DNA of 61,633 bases from Pseudolabrys sp. (GTDB lineage Bacteria; Pseudomonadota; Alphaproteobacteria; Rhizobiales; Xanthobacteraceae): positions 1 to 61,633 of the forward strand of contig JALHNV010000011.1 of assembly GCA_022843325.1 (NCBI GenBank), in the 5' to 3' direction. This document shows positions 18,389-26,458 of this stretch, piece after piece. Within the stretch, counting starts at the first letter, position 1, and every line of letters starts with the position of its first letter. Both the position numbers and the translations under genes were made by a program. A model generated the notes under the pieces. The model saw only the letters and a list, made by a program, of their open reading frames with translations. It was not told the DNA's origin and made no database searches.

Positions 18389-18452
18389 TGAATGCTTTCA
18401 AACGGCCAAGAACGCACTTGCCCTTTTCCACCTCCTCCCTAACTGTGGCGGC

Positions 18453-19178
18453 ATGATCGCCTCCGCCTTCAAAGCCCTCAATCAGATGTTCACCCCGCCG
18501 CTGCGCCGCGTGCTGTTCAAGGCCGTCGGCCTGGCGCTGCTGCTGATCGCCATCATCGGCGTCGGCCTGCAGCGCCTGTTCGCCGCCATGGCCAATAGCG
18601 GCGCCACCTGGGCCGAGCAGTCCACCGGCGTGACCTGGGGCTGGGAGGCGCTGACCTGGATCCTCTCGATCATGGCCAGCCTCGGCATCATCACCGGCGC
18701 TCTGTTCCTGATGCCGGCGGTCACCGCCTTTGTCGGCAGTTTCTTCGTCGACGAGATTGCCGACGTGGTCGAGCGCGAGCATTATCCGGCCGAACCCGTC
18801 GGCCGCGCGCTGCCGGTGTTCCGCGGGCTGGTCGAAGGCATCAAAATCGGCCTGCTGGCGCTGTGCGTCTATCTGGTCGCGCTGCCGTTCCTGATCTTTG
18901 CCGGCTTCGGCCTGGTGATCCTCTTTGTCGGCACGAGCTATCTGCTCGGCCGCGAATATTTCGAACTCGCGGCGATGCGCTTCCGGCCGCCGGAAGAAGC
19001 CAAGGCGATGCGCAAAGCGCACGCCGGCTATATCTTCCTCGCCGGCATGGTGATCGCGTTGTTCGTGTCGATCCCGATCCTGAACTTCGCCACGCCGGTG
19101 TTCGCCATGGCCTTCATGGTGCATTTGCACAAGAAGATGTCGGGCGGCCGGGCGGAGTTGATGGAGCCGGCAAGGTAG
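18453..19178 (+). CDS. CysZ-like (EI24 domain) inner-membrane protein
   Basis: The 241-residue protein has four to five hydrophobic helices (about residues 21-47, 69-95, 131-166 and 192-222) and fits the EI24/CysZ family. Annotation pipelines call such alphaproteobacterial proteins sulfate transporter family protein. CysZ conducts sulfate in E. coli; for this branch the substrate is unproved. The LLGREYFELAAMRF segment with its charged helix (PPEEAKAMRKAHAGYI) is typical. No cys genes are nearby. The ATG at 18453 begins MIASAFKALNQMF, a normal amphipathic start for the family. Confidence 0.75.
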   Translation: MIASAFKALNQMFTPPLRRVLFKAVGLALLLIAIIGVGLQRLFAAMANSGATWAEQSTGVTWGWEALTWILSIMASLGIITGALFLMPAVTAFVGSFFVDEIADVVEREHYPAEPVGRALPVFRGLVEGIKIGLLALCVYLVALPFLIFAGFGLVILFVGTSYLLGREYFELAAMRFRPPEEAKAMRKAHAGYIFLAGMVIALFVSIPILNFATPVFAMAFMVHLHKKMSGGRAELMEPAR

Positions 19179-19190
19179 CCATCGTCGTGC

Positions 19191-19310
19191 CTTCTTCACC
19201 TCTCCCATAGGGAGAGGTCGGCGCACGAAGTGCGCCGGGTGAGGGGTCACAGATTATCGAGAGTCACTTTCCCCCTCACCCCACCCTCTCCCCCAAGGGG
19301 AGAGGGAGCG
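19191..19310. repeat. Intergenic inverted repeat, family D (copy 1)
   Basis: CTTCACCTCTCCCATAGGGA then GAGGTCGGCGCACGAAGTGC and GCCGGGTGAGGGG forms the left side. The right side is CCCCCTCACCCCACCCTCTC followed by CCCCAAGGGGAGAGGG. It contains nested hairpins (CTCTCCC..GGGAGAG, GGCGCAC..GTGCGCC). It sits between the convergent CysZ-like and ligase genes. Confidence 0.75.
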
Positions 19311-19339
19311 CGCTTCGACGGGCGGCAACACCTAGGCTA

Positions 19340-20662
19340 CTACCCCCGCAAATCGATCACGCGCTTGGCCTTGCCGACCGAGCGCTCGAGGCTGCCCGGC
19401 GCCAGCGTCCGTACCTCGACGGTGACGCCGACCAGGTTCTTGATGTGTTGGACAAGGTCGCCATTGCAGGCCGCCCATGCGCCTTCTTCCACCCCCCGCC
19501 GCGCCTCGACCAGCACCGTCATCGCGTCCAGCCGTTCGCCGCGCCTGAGTTCGATCATGAAATGCGGCGACAGCCGGTCGTCGGTGAGGATGATCTCCTC
19601 GATCTGACCGGGAAATACGTTGACGCCACGCAGGATGATCATGTCGTCGGAGCGGCCGGTGATCTTCTCGATGCGCCGGAACGACCGCGCGGTGCCCGGC
19701 AGAAGCCGCGTCAGGTCGCGGGTGCAATAGCGGATTACCGGCATCGCCTCCTTGGTCAGCGACGTGAACACCAGTTCGCCGATCGCGCCGTCCGGCACGT
19801 TTTCGCCGGTCACCGGATCGACGATCTCGGGATAGAAGTGATCCTCCCAGACGTGCGGGCCGTCCTTGGTCTCGACGCATTCGCAGGCGACGCCCGGACC
19901 GATCACCTCCGACAGACCGTAGAGATCGACGGCATGGAGGTCGAAGGCCTGCTCGATTTCCTCACGCATGGCGTTGGTCCAGGGCTCGGCGCCAAACACG
20001 CCGATCCTGAGCGAACATTGGCGCGGATCAACGCCCTGGGCGCGGAATTCGTCCAGAATGGCGAGCATGTAACTCGGCGTGACGTGAATCGCGTCGGGCT
20101 CGAAATCGCAGATCAGCCGCACCTGCCGTTCCGTCATGCCCCCCGAGACGGGAATTACCGTGCAGCCCAGCCGCTCCGCGCCGTAATGCACGCCGAGGCC
20201 GCCGGTGAACAGGCCGTAGCCGGCGGCGTTGTGCAGCTTCATGCCGGGCCGCACACCGGCGGCGCGCAGGCAGCGCGCGATCACATTCGCCCAGGTGTCG
20301 AGGTCGCGCGCGGTATAGCCGACCACCGTCGGCTTGCCGGTGGTGCCGGACGAGGCATGAATGCGCACGACCTGCTCGCGCGGCACCGCGAACATGCCGA
20401 AGGGATAATGTCGGCGCAGGTCGTCCTTGGCGGTGAAGGGAAACCGTCCGAGGTCGGACAGCGTGCGCAGGTCATCCGGATGCGCGCCGGCCGCATCGAA
20501 CGCCGCCTTGTAGTGCGCGACGTTGTCGTAGGCATGCCGGAGCGACCATTGCAGCCGCTGGAGCTGCAGCGCCGCGATCTCGTCGCGCGAGGCGATCTCG
20601 ATCGGCTCGAGTTCGTCGCGGCGCGGCGCCAGGTCGGCGGCTGAGGTGCTGGGCCCCGCCAT
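19340..20662 (-). CDS. Phenylacetate--CoA ligase-like enzyme (PaaK family)
   Basis: The 440-residue adenylate-forming enzyme carries the PaaK-family P-loop SSGTTGKPTVVGYT (about residues 103-116), the aryl-acid pocket region AGYGLFTGGLGVHYG (near 149), YGLSEVIGPGVACE (near 244) and GRSDDMIILRGVNVFP (near 339). The C-terminal ACT-like subdomain is present. Such enzymes activate phenylacetate or related aryl acids to CoA thioesters. No paaA-E ring-epoxidase or other paa genes are in view. Instead its ATG overlaps by one base the stop of an upstream DpgC-like gene, so its substrate may be an arylacetate other than phenylacetate. The true acid is unknown. Confidence 0.85.
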   Translation of the reverse strand: MAGPSTSAADLAPRRDELEPIEIASRDEIAALQLQRLQWSLRHAYDNVAHYKAAFDAAGAHPDDLRTLSDLGRFPFTAKDDLRRHYPFGMFAVPREQVVRIHASSGTTGKPTVVGYTARDLDTWANVIARCLRAAGVRPGMKLHNAAGYGLFTGGLGVHYGAERLGCTVIPVSGGMTERQVRLICDFEPDAIHVTPSYMLAILDEFRAQGVDPRQCSLRIGVFGAEPWTNAMREEIEQAFDLHAVDLYGLSEVIGPGVACECVETKDGPHVWEDHFYPEIVDPVTGENVPDGAIGELVFTSLTKEAMPVIRYCTRDLTRLLPGTARSFRRIEKITGRSDDMIILRGVNVFPGQIEEIILTDDRLSPHFMIELRRGERLDAMTVLVEARRGVEEGAWAACNGDLVQHIKNLVGVTVEVRTLAPGSLERSVGKAKRVIDLRG

Positions 20663-22014
20663 CAGATTTTCCGCTGCGCCGCGTTCCAGTGCTTCTCCAG
20701 ATTGGCGATGAGTGCCGGGCTGAAGTGACAATAGGCCTGCTCGCGGCAATAGACCGCCATGTAGCGGCGGAACGTATCGAGCGGCTCCTCGCCGACGCGG
20801 AAAGCGCGGCGGTTGCTGGCGGCGCTGACCACGCCGGAGCCGGTGAAATCGTCGATGACGCGGTCGATGGTGGCGTCGACCGCGTCGGGCGCCACCACCT
20901 CGTCGCAGATCAGGCGGCCCTCGGCGCTGTCGCAGTCGAAGCGCCGTCCCATCATGATCGCCTGCCGCGCCGCGCGCGGGCCGACAAAGCGCGGGAGCCG
21001 CAGATTGGCGACGCCGGGAATGATGCCTTCCTTGCGCGCCGGCAGCGTCATGTAAGCATCGCGCGCGGCGACGACGTAATCCATCGCCAGCAGATACTGG
21101 CAGCCGCCGCCGATGGCGAAGACGTCGACGCCGGCGACCCACGGCTTCTCCAGCGTGCCGCCCCTCATCTCATCGGGGCCCGGCCCGCCGATGACCGACA
21201 GGCCGCGCAGCATCTTGTTGACGATGCCCATGTCGCGGCGGATGTACCAGAGATAGGGAATCTTGCCGCGGTAGAGATGCGTGAGGTTGATGCCGCTGGA
21301 GAACACCTTGCGGCCTTTGTACTTCGGATGCTCGACCACGCCGCCGCGCAGCACGCAGATGTGGCTCGAAGGATCGAGGATGGCGATGTCGGCCGCCGTC
21401 TCGGTGTCGTCCAGCGTGTCGCGGTCCTCGGCGTTGAGGAAACGCGGGTTCTGGATGGTCACCACCGCGGCCTTGCCGCGCCGCTCCACCCGCGCCGGGC
21501 CGAAGTCGATCACGCCGTCTTTTGCGAACGCCGCGGCGCGTTCGATCGCCTCCAGCTTTGGCTGCAGCATCGCCTCGCACAGGTGCATACCGCAGTCCGG
21601 CAGCGCCAGCACATGCGCGAGGAACAGGCCCTGATCGACCTCGATGCCGTCCTTCTCGCTTTGCAGCTTTTCCAGCTCTGCATCGACCGCGTCGCGTGTC
21701 GGCGTCAGGCCCGGCACCAGTTTGCTGGCGGCATAGGCAAGCTCGTCGACGCGCAGGAACGCGGTCAGGTTCTTGGTCAGCTTGCGATAGACCGCCTCGG
21801 CGTGATGCGTGAGGAACTGCTCGCGCGATGCGCGGCCCTGCGCCAGAATTTCATCGGCGGCCTGCTGCTGCGCCGGCGTGCGCTGCGGCTTGAGCGGCAA
21901 AGCGGCGAGCTCACTTGCGTTGGTCCGCCAGACTCGCGACGCGGTCGCCGCATCGCGCGCAAATGTGCCGGCAAAGCGCGGGGCCTTGCTGCCGGCCCGG
22001 CCTGACCCTTCCAT
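20662..22014 (-). CDS. DpgC-like crotonase-superfamily enzyme (possible arylacetyl-CoA dioxygenase)
   Basis: The 450-residue protein has a long helical N-terminal region (about 1-165) joined to a crotonase domain. The oxyanion-hole motifs are GRKVFSSGINLTHLY (near 236) and GVDVFAIGGGCQYLLAMDYVV (near 300), then LPARKEGIIPGVANLRLPRF. The N-terminal helical domain, the SSGINL segment and the C-terminal REQAYCHFSPALI are the pattern of DpgC, the cofactor-free dioxygenase that turns 3,5-dihydroxyphenylacetyl-CoA into the aryl glyoxylate in glycopeptide-antibiotic producers. Annotation as enoyl-CoA hydratase/isomerase is the generic alternative. It is the first gene of a two-gene unit with the ligase. 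Confidence 0.75.
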   Translation of the reverse strand: MEGSGRAGSKAPRFAGTFARDAATASRVWRTNASELAALPLKPQRTPAQQQAADEILAQGRASREQFLTHHAEAVYRKLTKNLTAFLRVDELAYAASKLVPGLTPTRDAVDAELEKLQSEKDGIEVDQGLFLAHVLALPDCGMHLCEAMLQPKLEAIERAAAFAKDGVIDFGPARVERRGKAAVVTIQNPRFLNAEDRDTLDDTETAADIAILDPSSHICVLRGGVVEHPKYKGRKVFSSGINLTHLYRGKIPYLWYIRRDMGIVNKMLRGLSVIGGPGPDEMRGGTLEKPWVAGVDVFAIGGGCQYLLAMDYVVAARDAYMTLPARKEGIIPGVANLRLPRFVGPRAARQAIMMGRRFDCDSAEGRLICDEVVAPDAVDATIDRVIDDFTGSGVVSAASNRRAFRVGEEPLDTFRRYMAVYCREQAYCHFSPALIANLEKHWNAAQRKI

Positions 22015-22032
22015 GGCGCTCCCTGACCCGTT

Positions 22033-22803
22033 TTACGCGGCCGTCTTGCCCGGCCATTTGCACAGATCGGCAATGATACACACGTCGCAGCGCGGTTTGC
22101 GAGCCACGCAGATGTAACGCCCGTGCAGGATCAGCCAGTGGTGGGCATGGCTCTTGTAATGGGCCGGCACCACCGCATCGAGCTTCTGCTCGACCGCGAA
22201 CACGTCCTTGCCGGTCGCCATGCCGGTGCGGTTGCCGACCCGGAAAATATGGGTATCGACGGCGATGGTCGGCTCGCCGAAGGCGACGTTGAGCACGACA
22301 TTGGCGGTCTTGCGCCCGACCCCGGGCAGCGCCTCCAGCGCCGCGCGGTCCCGCGGCACCTCGCCGCCATGCTCGGCCACCAGCTTTTGCGCCAGCGCCG
22401 CGACGTTCCTGGCCTTGGTGCGGAACAGGCCGATGGTCTTGATCAGGTCGCGGATGCGGTCCTCGCCGAGCGCCGCCATTTTCGCCGGCGTGTCGGCCAA
22501 GGCAAACAAGGCCGGCGTCGCCTTGTTGACGCCGGCGTCGGTGGCCTGCGCCGACAACGCCACCGCCACCACCAACGTGAACGGATTGGAGTGCTTGAGT
22601 TCGGTCTTCGGCTCCGGGCTCGCCTCCTTGAAGCGGCGGAAGGCTTCCTCGATCTCGGCCGGCGCCATCGGCGGCACCGCGCCGGTGACGGCCTGCACGT
22701 CGGCCTTGACCTGTTTGGCGGGCGCTTTGCGCTTGGCGGCCTTGCCTTTCTTGGCCTTGGCCAGCGCCTTCTTCACGCTTTTGCGCACTGATTTTTTCGC
22801 CAT
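22033..22803 (-). CDS. nth: Endonuclease III (DNA glycosylase/AP lyase)
   Basis: The 256-residue base-excision repair enzyme removes oxidised pyrimidines and nicks the abasic site. The helix-hairpin-helix LPGVGRKTANVV holds catalytic Lys165, and VDTHIFR holds Asp183. The C-terminal [4Fe-4S] motif C-x6-C-x2-C-x5-C (Cys232, 239, 242, 248) is complete. An extra Lys/Ala-rich N-terminal tail of about 40 residues (KKALAKAKKGKAAKRKAPAK) precedes the enzyme core. It resembles histone-like tails and may add DNA affinity. The start at 22803 lies only 21 bases from the start of the divergent DUF2244 gene. Confidence 0.97.
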   Translation of the reverse strand: MAKKSVRKSVKKALAKAKKGKAAKRKAPAKQVKADVQAVTGAVPPMAPAEIEEAFRRFKEASPEPKTELKHSNPFTLVVAVALSAQATDAGVNKATPALFALADTPAKMAALGEDRIRDLIKTIGLFRTKARNVAALAQKLVAEHGGEVPRDRAALEALPGVGRKTANVVLNVAFGEPTIAVDTHIFRVGNRTGMATGKDVFAVEQKLDAVVPAHYKSHAHHWLILHGRYICVARKPRCDVCIIADLCKWPGKTAA

Positions 22804-22824
22804 TTTTCCGGTATAGTCGGGGGT

Positions 22825-23334
22825 ATGGCTGCCGACAACGCCGACACCCTTGAACCCACGATCTTTTCCGCGGTCATCACCCCGCACCGGTCGCTGAAGC
22901 AGGCCGGCTTTTTAGTGCTGATGATCGCCTTCGGCGGGATCAGCTTTGTTGCCGGCATGGTGTTCCTGATGCTCGGCGCCTGGCCGGTGTTCGGCTTTTT
23001 CGGCCTCGACGTGCTGCTGCTGTACTGGGCGTTCCGCATCAACTACCGCGACGGCGGCGCCTACGAGGAAGTCACGGTGACGCCGTCGGCGCTCACCGTG
23101 CGCAAGGTCAATCCGCGGGGACGGGTTCGCGAATGGGTGCTGAACCCACTGTGGGTCAAGCTGGAGCGGATCGAGATCGAGGACTTCGGCATCAACCGTC
23201 TGCTGCTGATCTCGCGCGGCAAGCAGCTGATCGTCGGCAGCTTTCTCGGCCCCCACGAAAAGGCAACCTTTGCCAATGCGCTGGGACGTGCCCTCGGCGA
23301 GGCGCGGCGCGGCGTTTATCCGCCCGCCTCCTGA
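22825..23334 (+). CDS. DUF2244 family membrane protein
   Basis: The 169-residue protein has two closely spaced membrane helices (about residues 28-66, LVLMIAFGGISFVAGMVFLML and WPVFGFFGLDVLLLYW). A cytosolic strand-rich domain follows (YEEVTVTPSALTVRKVNPRG, LLLISRGKQLIVGSFLGPHEK), as in DUF2244. Members often lie near cytochrome oxidase genes in Alphaproteobacteria, but none are seen here, and the function is unknown. The ATG at 22825 is fixed by the MAADNADTLEPTIFSAVITPHRSL start. It is divergent from nth with 21 bases between start codons. Confidence 0.85.
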   Translation: MAADNADTLEPTIFSAVITPHRSLKQAGFLVLMIAFGGISFVAGMVFLMLGAWPVFGFFGLDVLLLYWAFRINYRDGGAYEEVTVTPSALTVRKVNPRGRVREWVLNPLWVKLERIEIEDFGINRLLLISRGKQLIVGSFLGPHEKATFANALGRALGEARRGVYPPAS

Positions 23335-23385
23335 GGCCCGCAGGAATCGGGTGGGCAGCCTGCCCAGCCCGCTTTAGACAGCCGC

Positions 23386-24288
23386 ATGACCATGACCCTC
23401 AGAAAACAAGCCAGTGACCAGCCCTACCCCGGCCTCGCGCCGCTGGCGACTGCGGCCGCCGACTACGACGTGGTGCGCCGCGCCATCGCCCATATCCGCG
23501 GCCACTGGCGGGCCCAGCCGGAGGTCGACACCATCGCCGAGGCGGCCGGGGTTAGCCCGACCGACCTGCATCATCTGTTCCGCCGTTGGTGCGGCCTGAC
23601 GCCCAAGGCCTTCCTGCAGGCCCTGACGCTCAACAGCGCCCGTGAATTGCTGCGCGCCTCGGCCAGCGTGCTGGAAACGTCCTACGAGGTCGGCCTGTCC
23701 GGTCCCGGGCGGCTGCACGATCTCTTCGTCACCCACGAGGCGATGTCGCCCGGCGAATGGAAAGCGGGCGGTGAAGGCCTGACGCTCAGCTACGGTTTTC
23801 ACCCATCACCGTTCGGTATGGCGCTGGTGATGGTGACGCCGCGCGGCCTCGCCGGCCTGGCGCTGGCCGACGCCGGCAAGGAGCGCACCGCGCTTGACGA
23901 CATGCGCTCGCGCTGGCCGAAGGCGCGCTACGTCGAGGACGTCGCCGCCACCGCACCGACTGCGCGGCGCATTTTTGATACGGCGCTGTGGCGGCCCGAG
24001 CAGCCGTTGCGCGTGGTGCTGATCGGCACCGATTTCGAAGTGCGCGTGTGGGAGAAACTGCTGACGATTCCGATCGGCAATCTCACCACCTATTCCGGCC
24101 TCGCCGCCAAGGCCGGTTCGCCGAAGGCGGCGCGCGCCGTCGGCGCCGCGGTTGGAAAAAATCCGATCTGCTTTGTCGTTCCGTGCCATCGCGTCATCGG
24201 CAAGAACGGTGACATCACCGGCTTTCACTGGGGCCTGACCCGCAAGCGCGCCATGCTCGGCTGGGAAGCCGGCATCGTCGCGACGTAG
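23386..24288 (+). CDS. Ada-like protein: AraC-type HTH plus methylated-DNA-cysteine methyltransferase
   Basis: The 300-residue protein combines an AraC-type helix-turn-helix half (about 25-128, TIAEAAGVSPTDLHHLFRRW) with an O6-alkylguanine methyltransferase domain (about 135-296). The acceptor motif PCHRV holds Cys267, and the ITGFHWGLTRKRAML segment follows. It lacks the N-terminal zinc-binding AdaA module that senses methylphosphotriesters, so it is shorter than E. coli Ada (354). It should repair O6-methylguanine; whether the HTH half still regulates genes is unknown, since the usual trigger domain is missing. It follows the DUF2244 gene by 51 bases. Confidence 0.92.
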   Translation: MTMTLRKQASDQPYPGLAPLATAAADYDVVRRAIAHIRGHWRAQPEVDTIAEAAGVSPTDLHHLFRRWCGLTPKAFLQALTLNSARELLRASASVLETSYEVGLSGPGRLHDLFVTHEAMSPGEWKAGGEGLTLSYGFHPSPFGMALVMVTPRGLAGLALADAGKERTALDDMRSRWPKARYVEDVAATAPTARRIFDTALWRPEQPLRVVLIGTDFEVRVWEKLLTIPIGNLTTYSGLAAKAGSPKAARAVGAAVGKNPICFVVPCHRVIGKNGDITGFHWGLTRKRAMLGWEAGIVAT

Positions 24289-24401
24289 CGGAACTGCGGC
24301 AACATCAAGACTTCGCTTTCGGAACCGGAACGCAAAAGCAGCGTCGGCGTTGTTTCGGTCGGCGGTCGCGGATCGCCGTTTTGAAACATGAGGAGGCGTT
24401 G

Positions 24402-24788
24402 ATGAAAATCGTGATGCTCGCAGCCGCGGCTGCGTTGGCGCTGTCCCCGGTGGCCGCGATTGCCCAGGGTTCGACAGTGGGTGGTGCGGTTGGCGGCGCT
24501 GCCGCCGGTGCCGTTGTTGGTGGTCCTGTTGGCGCCGTTGTTGGTGCCGGCGTTGGTGGCGCCCTTGGCGCCGCGGCTGAGCCGCCGGCTGGCGTCGTGA
24601 CCTATGTCGAGCGCGGCGACGCGCCGTCGGTCACCGTCCAGGAGCGCATTGTGGTCGGCGAAGCCGTCCCCGGCACTGTGGTGCTGCGCCCGGTCCCCGA
24701 GCACACCCAGTACCGCTACGCGGTCGTGAACAACCAGCGCATCATCGTTGATGCTCAGAGCGGCAAGGTCGTGAAGATCATCCAGTAA
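24402..24788 (+). CDS. DUF1236 periplasmic protein with glycine zipper
   Basis: The 128-residue protein has a signal peptide (about 1-22, AAAAALALSPVAAIAQ). A glycine/alanine/valine zipper (about 24-60, repeated GG-A-V-GG units) follows, then a DUF1236 domain ending in YRYAVVNNQRIIVDAQSGKV. AGGAGG lies five bases before the ATG at 24402 and fixes the start. DUF1236 proteins are small exported proteins found mainly in Hyphomicrobiales, with no proved role; the zipper suggests membrane association or oligomerisation. A strong intrinsic terminator follows 23 bases after the stop, so it is probably a single-gene unit. Confidence 0.85.
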   Translation: MKIVMLAAAAALALSPVAAIAQGSTVGGAVGGAAAGAVVGGPVGAVVGAGVGGALGAAAEPPAGVVTYVERGDAPSVTVQERIVVGEAVPGTVVLRPVPEHTQYRYAVVNNQRIIVDAQSGKVVKIIQ

Positions 24789-24811
24789 GCTATTCTGCTG
24801 GAACCTCAAAA

Positions 24812-24839
24812 GGCTCCGTCTCGCGACGGAGCCTTTTTT
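24812..24839 (+). terminator. Intrinsic terminator after the DUF1236 gene
   Basis: The perfect 9-bp stem GGCTCCGTC / GACGGAGCC with a TCGC loop is followed by six T. This is the clearest rho-independent terminator in the window. Confidence 0.93.
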
Positions 24840-24935
24840 GCGTCTGCTGTTGCGCCGACGGCATTCCGGCTCAAGTTGACGGTAGCAGCGTGATCCTTCA
24901 AAACCGCCGCCATTGGCGAAACCGGGAATCCTTCG

Positions 24936-26456
24936 ATGCAGAAGCGCCGTCCTGTGATGTTGGTGGTCCTCGACGGCTGGGGCTGGCGCGAAGAGATCGC
25001 CGACAACGCCGTTCGCCAGGCCAGGACGCCCGCCTTCGACCGGCTCTGGGCCGCAAACCCCCGCGCCTTTCTGAAAACCAGCGGTCTCGACGTCGGCCTG
25101 CCGACCGGACAGATGGGCAATTCGGAAGTCGGTCACCTGAACATCGGCGCCGGCCGGGTCGCGATGCAGGATCTGCCGCGCATTAACACGGCCGTTGCCT
25201 CCGGCGAGATCGCGCAACAGCCGGCGCTGGTCGACCTGATCGCCAAGGTGAAGCAGAGCGGCGGCACCTGCCATCTGGTCGGGCTGGTGTCGCAGGGTGG
25301 CGTGCATTCGCACGAGGATCACTGCGTTGCGCTGGCGCGCATCCTGACCGAGGCCGGCGTGCCGGCGGTGGTCCACGCGATCACCGACGGCCGCGATACG
25401 CCGCCGCAACTCGCGGCCGAGGACCTGAAGCATTTCGCCGCCGCGCTGCCGCCGACGGTACCGGTCGTGACCGTAGTCGGACGCTATTACGCCATGGACC
25501 GCGACAAGCGCTGGGAGCGCGTCACCAAGGCGTATCACGCCATCGTCGAGGGCGAGGGTCCGCACTTTGCCGATGTACCGTCGGCGATTGCGGATGCTTA
25601 TGCCCACGGCATCCACGACGAGTTCATCGTGCCGGCGGTGATCGGGAGCTACGGCGGCATCAAGGATGGCGACGCCGTGCTGTCCTTCAACTTCCGCGCC
25701 GACCGCGTCCGTGAAATTCTGGCGGCGATGCTCGATCCGGCCTTTGGCGGCTTCGCCCGCAAGCGCACGGTCCGCTATGCCGCCGCCGTCGGCATGACGC
25801 AATACAGCGAAGACCTCGATCATCTGGTGCAGACGATTTTTCTGCCGCAGACCTTTCCGAACATCCTCGGCGAGGTCGCGTCACGTGCCGGCCGCACGCA
25901 ATTGCGCATGGCCGAGACCGAGAAGTATCCGCACGTCACTTATTTTCTCAATGGCGGCCGCGAGGAACCTTACCCCGGTGAAGACCGCATCATGGTCGCG
26001 TCACCGAAGGTGGCGACCTACGATCTGCAACCGGAAATGTCGGCGCCCGAACTGACCGCCAAAGCGGTCGAAGCGATCGACTCCGGGAAGTACGATCTGA
26101 TCGTGCTGAATTTCGCTAATCCCGACATGGTCGGCCATACCGGCGTGCTGGCGGCAGCCGTCAAGGCGGTGGAGACGGTCGACACGGGTCTTGGTCAGAT
26201 CGCCGATGCCATCGCACGGGCCGGTGGCGCGCTGCTGGTGACCGCCGACCATGGCAACTGCGAGATGATGCGCGATCCGGTCACCGGCGGGCCGCAGACC
26301 GCGCACACCACCAATCCGGTGCCGGTGATGGTCATGGGCAGCGGGAAAACCGCCTTGGCCGACGGCCGGCTGGCCGACATCGCGCCGACCTTGCTGGCGC
26401 TGATGGAGCTGCCGCAGCCGGCGGAGATGACAGGCACATCGCTGCTGCGCGGCTAG
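24936..26456 (+). CDS. gpmI: 2,3-bisphosphoglycerate-independent phosphoglycerate mutase
   Basis: The 506-residue, alkaline-phosphatase-superfamily enzyme interconverts 3- and 2-phosphoglycerate in glycolysis and gluconeogenesis using two Mn2+ ions. MLVVLDGWGWRE (residues 8-19) supplies Asp13, and MGNSEVGHLNIGAGR holds catalytic Ser63. Late motifs NFANPDMVGHTG and VTADHGNCEMM provide the second metal site. The phosphotransferase and phosphatase halves are both complete and the length is typical. It ends two bases from the 3' end of the convergent dapB. Confidence 0.97.
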   Translation: MQKRRPVMLVVLDGWGWREEIADNAVRQARTPAFDRLWAANPRAFLKTSGLDVGLPTGQMGNSEVGHLNIGAGRVAMQDLPRINTAVASGEIAQQPALVDLIAKVKQSGGTCHLVGLVSQGGVHSHEDHCVALARILTEAGVPAVVHAITDGRDTPPQLAAEDLKHFAAALPPTVPVVTVVGRYYAMDRDKRWERVTKAYHAIVEGEGPHFADVPSAIADAYAHGIHDEFIVPAVIGSYGGIKDGDAVLSFNFRADRVREILAAMLDPAFGGFARKRTVRYAAAVGMTQYSEDLDHLVQTIFLPQTFPNILGEVASRAGRTQLRMAETEKYPHVTYFLNGGREEPYPGEDRIMVASPKVATYDLQPEMSAPELTAKAVEAIDSGKYDLIVLNFANPDMVGHTGVLAAAVKAVETVDTGLGQIADAIARAGGALLVTADHGNCEMMRDPVTGGPQTAHTTNPVPVMVMGSGKTALADGRLADIAPTLLALMELPQPAEMTGTSLLRG

Positions 26457-26458
26457 CT

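Noticed and set aside
24225-25823. 532-codon minus-strand frame over the DUF1236 gene and gpmI
   Set aside because: It spans an intrinsic terminator and two well-supported genes on the other strand, and its translation is low-complexity.
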